5,263 bases of DNA from Candidatus Peribacter sp. UBA2144 (GTDB lineage Bacteria; Patescibacteriota; Gracilibacteria; Peribacterales; Peribacteraceae), in contig DCXE01000017.1 in NCBI GenBank assembly GCA_002328295.1, forward strand, positions 1 to 5,263. The letters are read 5' to 3'. Positions 1 to 5,263 of the stretch are shown here, one piece after another. A program made the translations under genes and the position numbers. The number at the start of each line of letters is the position of its first letter. Position 1 is the stretch's first letter. The notes under the pieces are model-generated. The model saw only the letters and a list, made by a program, of their open reading frames with translations, ran no database searches and had not been told where the DNA came from.

Positions 1-75
1 GCGAAGGCTGGGGGGAGGGTGCATCTTCATGCATGCATTGTTTGTCTAAAAACCTTCCATCAGCCCCTCTCAGAC

Positions 76-81
76 TATAAG
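76..81 (+). promoter_or_regulatory. possible -10 box for trpS, near-leaderless start
   Basis: TATAAG matches the sigma70 -10 consensus at five of six positions and lies 8 bases before the trpS ATG. A start of transcription about seven bases past the box would fall around position 88, leaving a leader of only about two bases. No convincing -35 hexamer lies at 16-18 bases spacing (the bases there read ACCTTCC), and there is no TGn extension. The case therefore rests on the -10 box, on its position and on the absence of a Shine-Dalgarno sequence before the ATG. Confidence 0.35.
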
Positions 82-89
82 ATACTCCC

Positions 90-1046
90 ATGCGAGTCCT
101 ATCCGGTATCCAACCATCGGGCCAACTACATATAGGCAATTACTTTGGTTCGATGAAGCCGAATCAGGAGTTTGTATCAAAATCCGAACAGAGTTATTAC
201 ATGATTGTTGATCTTCATGCACTTACCACATTGCATAATGGAGAAGCACTTAGGAAAGCAAGACTGGATGCGGTAAAAGATTGCCTGGCCATTGGATTTG
301 ATCCGGAAAAAGCAGTTCTATTTGCTCAATCTGATGTCAAAGAACATACGGAGCTAACTTGGATTTTGAGTTGTGTCACCCCAATGGGTCTTCTTGAAAG
401 GGCTGTTAGTTTCAAGGATAAAATAAAACAAGGTATCGATGCATCAGTCGGTTTATTTACATATCCGGTTCTAATGGCCGCTGATATTCTTCTTTATGAC
501 ATCACACATGTTCCAGTTGGAAAAGATCAAAAGCAACATGTGGAAATGGTTCGTGATATAGCACAAAAGTTCAATAATACTTTTGGAAAAGATCTACTAA
601 CTTTGCCTGAACCTGTTATTCAGGAAGAAGTAGCAGTTGTCCCAGGAACAGATGGGCGAAAAATGAGCAAGAGCTATGGGAATACGATTCCGATATTCGG
701 GGATGAGAAGACGATCGAGAAAGCAGTGATGGGAATGGTCACAGACTCAGCCGGAGCGAATGATCCCAAGGATCCGGAAAAATCAGTAATTTTTGCGATA
801 CATAAGCTAGTTCTTTCCGATTCTGACGCAGGTAAATTGGCTGATGAATATAAGAGTGGAATTCCTTATGGAGATGCTAAAAAGAAGCTCTTTGAAGATC
901 TGATGGATTACTTTAAGCCTATGAGAGAGAAGAGGGAGAAACTTACAGATAAGAAGGCAAAAGAAGTGCTTGAGGGGGGCAAAAAGAAGGCTGAATCAGT
1001 CGCTAAATCTACTTTGGAACGTGTAAGGGTCGCAGTTGGACTATAA
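90..1046 (+). CDS. trpS: Tryptophanyl-tRNA synthetase
   Basis: This cytoplasmic class Ic aminoacyl-tRNA synthetase charges tRNA-Trp with tryptophan using ATP. The 318-residue protein is slightly shorter than the usual 325-335 of bacterial TrpS but looks complete. The first ATP-binding signature HIGN is at residues 14-17 and the second, a perfect KMSKS, at 191-195. Between them are the family stretches DLHAL (41-45), the LLERAVSFKDK segment (101-111) and MAADILLY (129-136). In known TrpS structures the Asp of that last motif (here D132) recognises the indole nitrogen. VGKDQKQHVE (143-152) is also typical. The C-terminus is a Lys/Glu-rich helix. The ATG is chosen because the conserved GIQPSGQLHIGN block begins five residues later. 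No Shine-Dalgarno sequence precedes it. The gene ends in TAA, and its last codons contain the -35 box of the next promoter. No internal TGA occurs. Confidence 0.97.
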   Translation: MRVLSGIQPSGQLHIGNYFGSMKPNQEFVSKSEQSYYMIVDLHALTTLHNGEALRKARLDAVKDCLAIGFDPEKAVLFAQSDVKEHTELTWILSCVTPMGLLERAVSFKDKIKQGIDASVGLFTYPVLMAADILLYDITHVPVGKDQKQHVEMVRDIAQKFNNTFGKDLLTLPEPVIQEEVAVVPGTDGRKMSKSYGNTIPIFGDEKTIEKAVMGMVTDSAGANDPKDPEKSVIFAIHKLVLSDSDAGKLADEYKSGIPYGDAKKKLFEDLMDYFKPMREKREKLTDKKAKEVLEGGKKKAESVAKSTLERVRVAVGL

Positions 1047-1065
1047 GGCAGCATAATGGTATAAT
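1036..1065 (+). promoter_or_regulatory. sigma70-type promoter with extended -10
   Basis: TTGGAC (1036-1041) and a perfect TATAAT (1060-1065) are separated by 18 bases. A TGG (1057-1059) directly before the -10 box makes an extended -10. The -35 box lies inside the last codons of trpS. The predicted transcription start near 1072 is three bases before the ATG at 1075, so the transcript would be essentially leaderless. The promoter shows that the short gene at 1075 is, or recently was, an expressed unit separate from trpS. Confidence 0.7.
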
Positions 1066-1074
1066 ATCCTTATT

Positions 1075-1470
1075 ATGAACAAAGGGATGTTCGTTGTGTC
1101 AAAAAAGAAAATTAAGTGGCCATGTTGGCCATTATTGATATTCGCAGTGATATTTATCTGTTTGGAGTGTGTATTTGTGTTTCTGGTTCATATTTTTAGT
1201 TGAATTCATCAGACTGTATATTTTTCAATTATTGGTATACCAAAGATTCCATTTCGAGAGTTCCTTGTATTGGATCGTGATGAGCTTAGGAAGCTTAACT
1301 GGTTTCAACGTATAGGGTGTGTATATTGCGGCTACGGAAATGCAGTTTCTGCGCATTTTAAAGCAACGGTAAATATGACAGAACTCTACTCCTGTGCAAT
1401 TAAACATGACATTGTCAAAAGAGGGCAGGAACATCAAAAAAAGTTCTTTGAGTACGCTAAGTTCAAGTAG
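1075..1470 (+). pseudogene. Small membrane-anchored Cys-motif protein, split by an in-frame TGA
   Basis: From ATG 1075 the frame encodes 42 residues, reaches TGA at 1201-1203, then stays open in the same frame to TAG at 1468-1470, 131 codons in all. The first part has a basic start (SKKKIK, residues 9-14) and one hydrophobic span (about 18-41), typical of a membrane anchor. The second part, numbered through the TGA, has a PFREFLVLDR stretch (59-68), a C-x2-C pair (C82, C85), then C107 and H111 in a CAIKH context, suggesting metal binding or redox chemistry. From memory, this pattern (DR..L..LN...C.YC.Y.N, later TE.Y.C.IKH) belongs to an uncharacterised protein family common in candidate-phylum and some other bacteria; I cannot name it. 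The conserved part begins before the first usable downstream start (TTG 1270), so independent translation of the second half would truncate it. A point nonsense mutation, a sequencing error or stop-codon readthrough could each explain this. Function is unknown. Confidence 0.6.
1201..1203 (+). other. In-frame TGA interrupting the gene at 1075-1470
   Basis: This TGA is codon 43 of the split gene, just after the membrane segment. The next base is A and the next codon is ATT. No ATG or GTG lies in frame between it and TTG 1270, so a separate downstream gene has no good start. The other genes here contain no internal TGA, and two of them terminate with TGA, so reassignment of the codon is unlikely. 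Confidence 0.75.
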
Positions 1471-1479
1471 CCTTGTTAT

Positions 1480-1508
1480 TTGAATAAATAGCGATATTTT
1501 GCTATAAT
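1480..1508 (+). promoter_or_regulatory. sigma70-type promoter for the 1534 gene
   Basis: TTGAAT (1480-1485) and a perfect TATAAT (1503-1508) are separated by the ideal 17 bases. TGC at 1500-1502 gives an extended -10. Transcription should start near 1515, leaving a leader of about 19 bases with no Shine-Dalgarno sequence before the ATG at 1534. A short dyad, ATAGC (1488-1492) and GCTAT (1501-1505) with an 8-base gap, overlaps the spacer and the -10 box. It might be an operator, but a 5-base arm in AT-rich DNA is weak evidence. Confidence 0.75.
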
Positions 1509-1533
1509 AATCAGATTTATAACAAACAAATTC

Positions 1534-2241
1534 ATGAAAAAAATAAAAATCAATACCAGAAGGCGAGTCATCGCGGCATCGATGATCGTAGTAATGTCTG
1601 CGCCTCTTGCTATGAACATTCTGGCAACTATTCAGAGGAACGGAGAGTTCGGAGGTACTGTTGGTGATATTAGCAACATGGATTCCAGAATTCCCAATCG
1701 AGCTGGTGCTATTAAAAACCGTGCAATGCAGAGAAGGCAGCAAAGGGAATATTGGGAGGCTATGAAAAAGTATCAATACCGCATCAGAGATGGTGAAGAA
1801 GGACTAACTCCTCCGGAAATTAATAATTACCAGTCAATTCTCTTCTACTTACGAGATGAACGGGTTCCTGTTCAGCCAAAAGAGGAAGTACATGGTTCAG
1901 CGGGAGAGGAAGGAGTAAGTAGTTTGCAGATTGAGGAGTTGGGAGAGAAAGAAAGACATCTTCTTCGCAGATATCAACGGGCCAATAATTGTCCCGACAC
2001 TTTGGTTAATTATGGTCTGGCTGGTTTTTACGATCTTTGTAAGTCAGTAACAAAAAATCCTACTACAGAGTCTCGTCGAGGTCTCTTGAATCCCAGACAA
2101 TGGATGAATCGCGATAAAAAGTCATATGTCCCAACGATGAAGTTAAGAATGCAGATGCTCGAGCAAGCGAAGGATAGATCAAACAGGAAAGAGAATACGA
2201 GTCCGGGAAGGCCGACACCTTATATTAAATCAGCTCAGTAG
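1534..2241 (+). CDS. Exported or membrane-anchored protein of unknown function
   Basis: I do not recognise this 235-residue protein. It starts with a strongly basic segment (residues 2-11, including three consecutive Arg at 9-11), then a hydrophobic stretch (about 12-31) that is either a signal peptide or an N-terminal anchor. The TRRRVI sequence at 8-13 loosely fits a twin-arginine signal, but no confident cleavage site is visible. The rest is hydrophilic and rich in Arg, Lys, Glu and Gln. Residues 60-85 look helical (RQQREYWEAMKKY), 111-130 are a likely flexible linker, and 135-150 are charged and helical. Two Cys (C153, C169) bracket a short hydrophobic segment and could form a disulfide outside the membrane. 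The tail after residue 215 is basic and Pro-containing. The ATG is supported by the signal-like N-terminus and the promoter at 1480-1508; there is no Shine-Dalgarno sequence. The gene ends in TAG, 32 bases before maf. Confidence 0.72.
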   Translation: MKKIKINTRRRVIAASMIVVMSAPLAMNILATIQRNGEFGGTVGDISNMDSRIPNRAGAIKNRAMQRRQQREYWEAMKKYQYRIRDGEEGLTPPEINNYQSILFYLRDERVPVQPKEEVHGSAGEEGVSSLQIEELGEKERHLLRRYQRANNCPDTLVNYGLAGFYDLCKSVTKNPTTESRRGLLNPRQWMNRDKKSYVPTMKLRMQMLEQAKDRSNRKENTSPGRPTPYIKSAQ

Positions 2242-2273
2242 CTAAGTAGCGCAGTAATTGGTAATCTCGTAGC

Positions 2274-2843
2274 ATGCTTATTCTCGCATCCTCAAGTCCT
2301 CAGCGTCAGCGGTTATTGAAGGAGTTAGGTGTTGAGTTTGAAGTAATACCCAGCTCAATTAATGAGGCTGAAGTTATTCTGGAAGATCCGATTGAAAGAG
2401 CTAAAGTACTTGCAAGACTCAAGGCTGAGGATGTTTCACGTAATTATTCTGATGCTTGGGTAATAGGGAGCGATACCCTGGTAGTTTCGTCAGCTGGAAA
2501 TTTACTTGAAAAGCCATCTGATGAATCTCATGCACGTGAAATGCTTAGAGAACAGAGCGGGGGAGTATCGCAGGTGCACTCAGCAATCAGTTTGATAACT
2601 CCGACGTCAAAAAAACATGAAGATGTATCAACTTCTCACGTGCACTTCAGAAAATTAACTGATGAAGATCTTGATTGGTGGATTTCAACTGGACTTTGGG
2701 AGGATCGCTCCGGTTCATTCCAGATAGAAGGGGAGGGTCAAAGACTCGTGGAAAAACTTGAGGGGGATTTTAACGGAGTAGTTGGATTGCCGATTGATTT
2801 GCTCAGCAAATTATTCAGGGATGCTGGATTTATTATTCCGTGA
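2274..2843 (+). CDS. maf: Maf-family nucleoside triphosphate pyrophosphatase
   Basis: Maf proteins are cytoplasmic enzymes that hydrolyse non-canonical or excess nucleotides (dTTP, UTP or m7GTP, depending on subtype) to the monophosphate and pyrophosphate. The 189-residue length is typical. The N-terminal signature ILASSSPQRQ (residues 3-12) is the substrate-binding loop; most relatives have SPRR where this has SPQR. GSDTLV (65-70) carries the catalytic Asp (D67). EKPSDESHAREML (79-91) is the usual conserved Lys/Pro helix start, followed by the G-x-x-QVHSAI strand near 97-105. The C-terminal GSFQIEGEG (147-155) and NGVVGLPIDLL (167-177) close the fold. The GSF-x-x-EG form resembles the YceF (m7GTP) branch more than the GYAIQG of the YhdE (dTTP/UTP) branch, but subtype is uncertain. 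ATG 2274 is fixed by the immediate family N-terminus. The stop is TGA, 13 bases from the convergent lipoprotein gene's stop. Confidence 0.93.
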   Translation: MLILASSSPQRQRLLKELGVEFEVIPSSINEAEVILEDPIERAKVLARLKAEDVSRNYSDAWVIGSDTLVVSSAGNLLEKPSDESHAREMLREQSGGVSQVHSAISLITPTSKKHEDVSTSHVHFRKLTDEDLDWWISTGLWEDRSGSFQIEGEGQRLVEKLEGDFNGVVGLPIDLLSKLFRDAGFIIP

Positions 2844-2856
2844 GCTCGAGAGCAAT

Positions 2857-4656
2857 CTATGTGGTAGGTACATTTTCTTCCAAAATCTTCGTAAATGCAT
2901 CAATGGTATGTTGAACGTTGTCTACGCGTATTCGATTATCGTAAGGGCCATAGTGGATACCCCCCTCTGCACGTTCGGATTTCGGCATGTAATACATATT
3001 TGCACCTACAAATTGCAGGTTCATCAGATTGTGTGCTCCAAGTAAAACAGACTTCCTGTATTTTTCAGTACGAGTTACATCTCCTGTATCTCGTGCAAGT
3101 TCATACGCATATGCCAGCCCTTCAACAATCACAGCGTTGGTTGGGGAATGTGGAACTTGATATCCTTTGATTTTCGGATCAGAGAAGCTTCCTAGATAGT
3201 CCATATATGGACGCCCATCGGTATTCTGCATTTCAATCAGTTTGTCGTTTATAGTAAAAATGGGAGCAATATATTTCTCATCTCCTGTGATCTTGAATAG
3301 TGTCGACAAAGACATTGTGTGCCAAGGAACATACCCCGGATAATAGTTCTCATCTATCTTGTCGACGTATTCGACTAAGTAGAAGTCTTGTGCTTTGCGT
3401 GCAGTTTCTAGATATGACTGCTCTTTTGTGCGTTCGTAAAGTTCTGACATTCCCAAAATTGCCACGCCGGAGGAGTAAGCCAGATGCCACTTTTCATTAT
3501 CGACAATACCTGTATAGGCATAGAGCGCATCGAATGAACCATCCTCATGTTGCATTGCCATGATCGTGTTTGCGAGTTTATCAGCCTTATCTTTATACTC
3601 ATCAAAAAGCGGGCTATAGCTAAGTGTGCGTATCGCCAAACTGTTGGAACCGAGACTCGACCATTTGTTTCTGTAAATGTACCCCTTATCTCCGTCTTCA
3701 CGATACCAATTATCGAAGATGTAATTTAGGTTTTTTCGGTGTGCATCGAGGTAGTTCGGATTACCCTGACTGAACTTTGCTAATACGGTTGATGCCATTA
3801 GTTGGCGCGGGATGGTATTTTTATCAGAATATTTTTCATTCGATGGATTGTATAGATACTCAAACGTTCCGTTCTTTTTTAATATGTCTCTTAACCACAC
3901 AATTGCCAAATCAAGAGACTGCTGAATACGATCTTTTGTACTGTTCACTTCAAGTGCAGGAGTATTACTCCTGTAAAATGTAACGATTTCAGGCGATAGA
4001 TGTGTCGTTCCAAAATGCAGTGTTCGGAAAATGTATTTTTCTACATTCGGATCACCAGCACAATCTGCAGGTAACTTTGCCTTCTTGCATAGGTTCTCAA
4101 GAAGTTTTTCAGTATTGTTATTCAACTCAATTGCTACGTCGTTATAGTAGATAGCCACATTACTGCCTTTCTTAAATCTGAGTCCATGAATACCAGGTTC
4201 ATATGCATTACTGTAGGGATGGTTTTTTCCAAGAATAAATACTTCAATTTTGAGTTCTGATATGTCCTCCTCCTTGATTGATCCGTCATATCGATGATCT
4301 TTGAGAGTGCGTTGTGTTGCAACGTAAATACTCTTTGCAAGGTTCTTCTCCCGCGCAGACCATGATCCCTTCTTTTTGCCCTGAAGACGAAAAGCGACAA
4401 ATACAGTGTTATTAACACTATCGTAGTGCGCAGGCCAAGTGTGCTCTGCCTCTACTTTCCCACTAAAAAAATCAGAAACAGCAGTATGAGCGACAGTAAT
4501 AAGGTAATGCTTATCTTCTTGTGAGAGAATCGGAATATTCTCGTGATCGAATGAAATTCTTTCCTGTGTGACCTGTGCAGTAAGGTTGCATCCAGATAGC
4601 ACCAAAACAGCTGCTGCAAGCCATATAATACCTTTTCTGCTGGTATGGTTAAGCAT
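2857..4656 (-). CDS. Lipoprotein with AMMECR1-like domain and alpha/alpha-toroid (glycosidase-like) domain
   Basis: This 599-residue protein starts with a lipoprotein signal peptide: a basic n-region, a hydrophobic core (about 10-20) and the canonical lipobox LSGC with C23 as lipidation site, so the mature protein should be anchored outside the membrane. ATG 4656 is chosen over in-frame TTG 4692 and ATG 4674 because it gives this standard signal. Residues about 43-215 resemble AMMECR1 in order and motif: LSQEDKHYLITVAHTAV, then VFVAF, KSIYVATQRTLKDHRY, ELKIEVFILG, GIHGLRFKKG, and LENLCKKAKLP before VEKYIFRT. The family's LRGCIG signature is absent; GKKKGSWS lies in that place. Residues about 245-597 contain six helical repeats with loop motifs such as NGTF (262), DGDKGY (321), DGSF (372) and DGRPY (480), as in (alpha/alpha)6 glycosidases and epimerases. 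Enzymatic activity is not shown; catalytic acids cannot be assigned. It lies 48 bases after the phosphatase gene and ends in TAG. Confidence 0.85.
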   Translation of the reverse strand: MLNHTSRKGIIWLAAAVLVLSGCNLTAQVTQERISFDHENIPILSQEDKHYLITVAHTAVSDFFSGKVEAEHTWPAHYDSVNNTVFVAFRLQGKKKGSWSAREKNLAKSIYVATQRTLKDHRYDGSIKEEDISELKIEVFILGKNHPYSNAYEPGIHGLRFKKGSNVAIYYNDVAIELNNNTEKLLENLCKKAKLPADCAGDPNVEKYIFRTLHFGTTHLSPEIVTFYRSNTPALEVNSTKDRIQQSLDLAIVWLRDILKKNGTFEYLYNPSNEKYSDKNTIPRQLMASTVLAKFSQGNPNYLDAHRKNLNYIFDNWYREDGDKGYIYRNKWSSLGSNSLAIRTLSYSPLFDEYKDKADKLANTIMAMQHEDGSFDALYAYTGIVDNEKWHLAYSSGVAILGMSELYERTKEQSYLETARKAQDFYLVEYVDKIDENYYPGYVPWHTMSLSTLFKITGDEKYIAPIFTINDKLIEMQNTDGRPYMDYLGSFSDPKIKGYQVPHSPTNAVIVEGLAYAYELARDTGDVTRTEKYRKSVLLGAHNLMNLQFVGANMYYMPKSERAEGGIHYGPYDNRIRVDNVQHTIDAFTKILEENVPTT

Positions 4657-4669
4657 TGTAGGCGACTGT

Positions 4670-4675
4670 ATCATA
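4670..4675 (-). promoter_or_regulatory. possible -10 box for the lipoprotein gene
   Basis: TATGAT on the minus strand, five of six matches to TATAAT, ends 13 bases before the ATG at 4656, which would place the transcript start near 4663 with a leader of about seven bases. No -35 hexamer sits at normal spacing: TTGACT is present but only 11 bases upstream. Co-transcription from the phosphatase gene is an equally good explanation for expression. Confidence 0.25.
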
Positions 4676-4704
4676 CAGAAAATACGAGTCAATCTACCTA
4701 GGGT

Positions 4705-5263
4705 TCAATCTTTCCTGAGGGTGAGGGAAGCAGATGTTTCAAAAGTAAACTTTCTAAGATCGTCAAAAATAGGTTCAGTTGAAGCACAGCCAAGGACAGC
4801 TGAGCGAACATCATCAGGATCATCCAATTGCCATTCAGCTTTTCCTCCAGCTTCTTCTATCATCATAAAACCGACAGCAAGGTCCCAAATGCGGGGACCA
4901 TGAAAAGTTGCACCATCATTTTGGCCCTTTAGAATCTTGCCAAGTTCATCGGCGGCACAGCCGTAGTTCTCAATGCTCGTACAAAGGGGCACTGGAACAT
5001 ATGGGATTCCATCAATTATTCTTTCTCTACCGCGGAAATTTGTGCAAATCATCGCTTCGTTCATATCTTTTGTTTTGCGAAGTACAACAGGTTTATTGTT
5101 ATAAAAAACTCCCTGGCCTTTGATGCACTTAAACTCATCATTTTGAAGAGGCAAGATCATAACACCCAAAATAACTTCTTCATTTTTCATCAGACCTAAT
5201 ATCACTCCAAACTCTTCACGACCATGCATAAAAGGCTTAGTGCCATCAATTGGGTCAATTACC
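4705..5263 (-). CDS. Inositol monophosphatase-family phosphatase (5' end outside window)
   Basis: The C-terminal 185 residues of a Mg2+-dependent phosphatase are present; the gene enters from the right edge, so about 80 residues, including the first metal-binding Glu, are missing. The visible part starts with VIDPIDGTKPF. This is the family's DPIDGT metal-binding motif, with the two Asp at fragment residues 3 and 6. The second signature, WDLAVGFMMIEEAGG (126-140), carries the last metal-binding Asp (D127). An ATG at 5229 lies inside the conserved region and is not the true start. Members hydrolyse inositol monophosphate, histidinol phosphate, 3'-phosphoadenosine 5'-phosphate or fructose 1,6-bisphosphate. 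The TKPFMHG variant is somewhat like histidinol-phosphate phosphatases, but the substrate cannot be decided from this fragment. The gene ends in TGA, 48 bases before the lipoprotein gene on the same strand, so an operon is possible. Confidence 0.92.
   Translation of the reverse strand, partial: VIDPIDGTKPFMHGREEFGVILGLMKNEEVILGVMILPLQNDEFKCIKGQGVFYNNKPVVLRKTKDMNEAMICTNFRGRERIIDGIPYVPVPLCTSIENYGCAADELGKILKGQNDGATFHGPRIWDLAVGFMMIEEAGGKAEWQLDDPDDVRSAVLGCASTEPIFDDLRKFTFETSASLTLRKD

Noticed and set aside
1..34. A possible divergent minus-strand gene start (CAT at 32-34) reading off the left edge
   Set aside because: Only about 11 codons are visible, Pro/Ser-rich and uninformative. The 10-base palindrome ATGCATGCAT at 29-38 itself creates several start-like codons.
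1117..1131. TGGCCA-TGT-TGGCCA, which could fold as a 6-bp hairpin
   Set aside because: It lies inside the split gene and encodes the repeated Trp-Pro residues before the membrane segment. It has no following T-run and is probably a coding coincidence.
1232..1243. A perfect 12-base palindrome, TTGGTATACCAA
   Set aside because: It is within the reading frame of the split gene (Ile-Gly-Ile-Pro-Lys), not near a promoter, and single-copy, so there is no support for an operator role.
1225..1776. A 183-codon open frame on the minus strand, antisense to the split gene and the 235-residue gene
   Set aside because: It runs opposite two better-supported + strand frames and across a clear + strand promoter. 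Its translation shows no family motifs or sensible domain composition, so it is a shadow frame.
4690..4692. TTG as the start of a 611-residue form of the lipoprotein
   Set aside because: It would add 12 non-signal residues ahead of a standard lipoprotein signal peptide that begins well at ATG 4656.
2782..4903. Several + strand frames of 60-111 codons and minus-strand frames of 94-97 codons over the lipoprotein and phosphatase genes
   Set aside because: All are shadows in other frames of two well-supported minus-strand genes and have no recognisable motifs.
5227..5229. ATG as the start of a 174-residue phosphatase
   Set aside because: The frame stays open to the window edge and encodes the conserved metal-binding DPIDGT motif upstream of this ATG, so it is an internal Met.

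Overview
The window is bacterial, at moderate GC (low to mid 40s % by eye), and densely packed. It carries trpS, a small split membrane-protein gene, an unrecognised exported protein and maf on the + strand. Facing them on the - strand are a large lipoprotein gene and the 3' part of an inositol-monophosphatase-family gene. Several genes have no recognisable Shine-Dalgarno sequence. At least two appear to have a TATAAT-like -10 box so close to the start codon that the mRNA would be nearly leaderless. The -35/-10 boxes are of the sigma70 TTGNNN/TATAAT type, which argues against Bacteroidetes. Compact genes, this expression style and a small Cys-rich membrane protein of a type I associate with candidate-phylum genomes suggest a Patescibacteria (CPR) member. 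That assignment is inference, not proof.

Left part (1-2843, + strand): positions 1-89 hold a possible promoter and no supported gene. trpS (90-1046) encodes tryptophanyl-tRNA synthetase. A very good extended -10 promoter starts inside the trpS 3' end and drives an ORF at 1075. That ORF meets an in-frame TGA at 1201 and then continues in the same frame to a TAG at 1470. The two halves read as one 131-codon protein: a membrane segment followed by a Cys-containing domain. A second strong promoter (1480-1508) precedes a 235-residue protein with an N-terminal signal or anchor (1534-2241), followed closely by maf (2274-2843), a nucleotide pyrophosphatase.

Right part (2857-5263, - strand): an inositol-monophosphatase-like gene runs in from the right edge and ends at 4705. 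A 599-residue lipoprotein gene follows 48 bases downstream. Its lipobox is canonical, its N-terminal domain resembles AMMECR1, and its C-terminal half looks like a six-repeat alpha/alpha toroid of the glycosidase or epimerase kind. I regard this surface-anchored fusion as the most unusual item in the window. It ends 13 bases from the maf stop in a convergent arrangement with no visible hairpin terminator.

The genes do not form one pathway. trpS and maf are housekeeping genes. The phosphatase and lipoprotein may be co-transcribed and could be linked through envelope or sugar metabolism, but the sequence does not show this. Use of TGA as a normal stop after maf and the phosphatase, with no internal TGA in the other genes, indicates the standard bacterial code. 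The TGA at 1201 is therefore a real anomaly.
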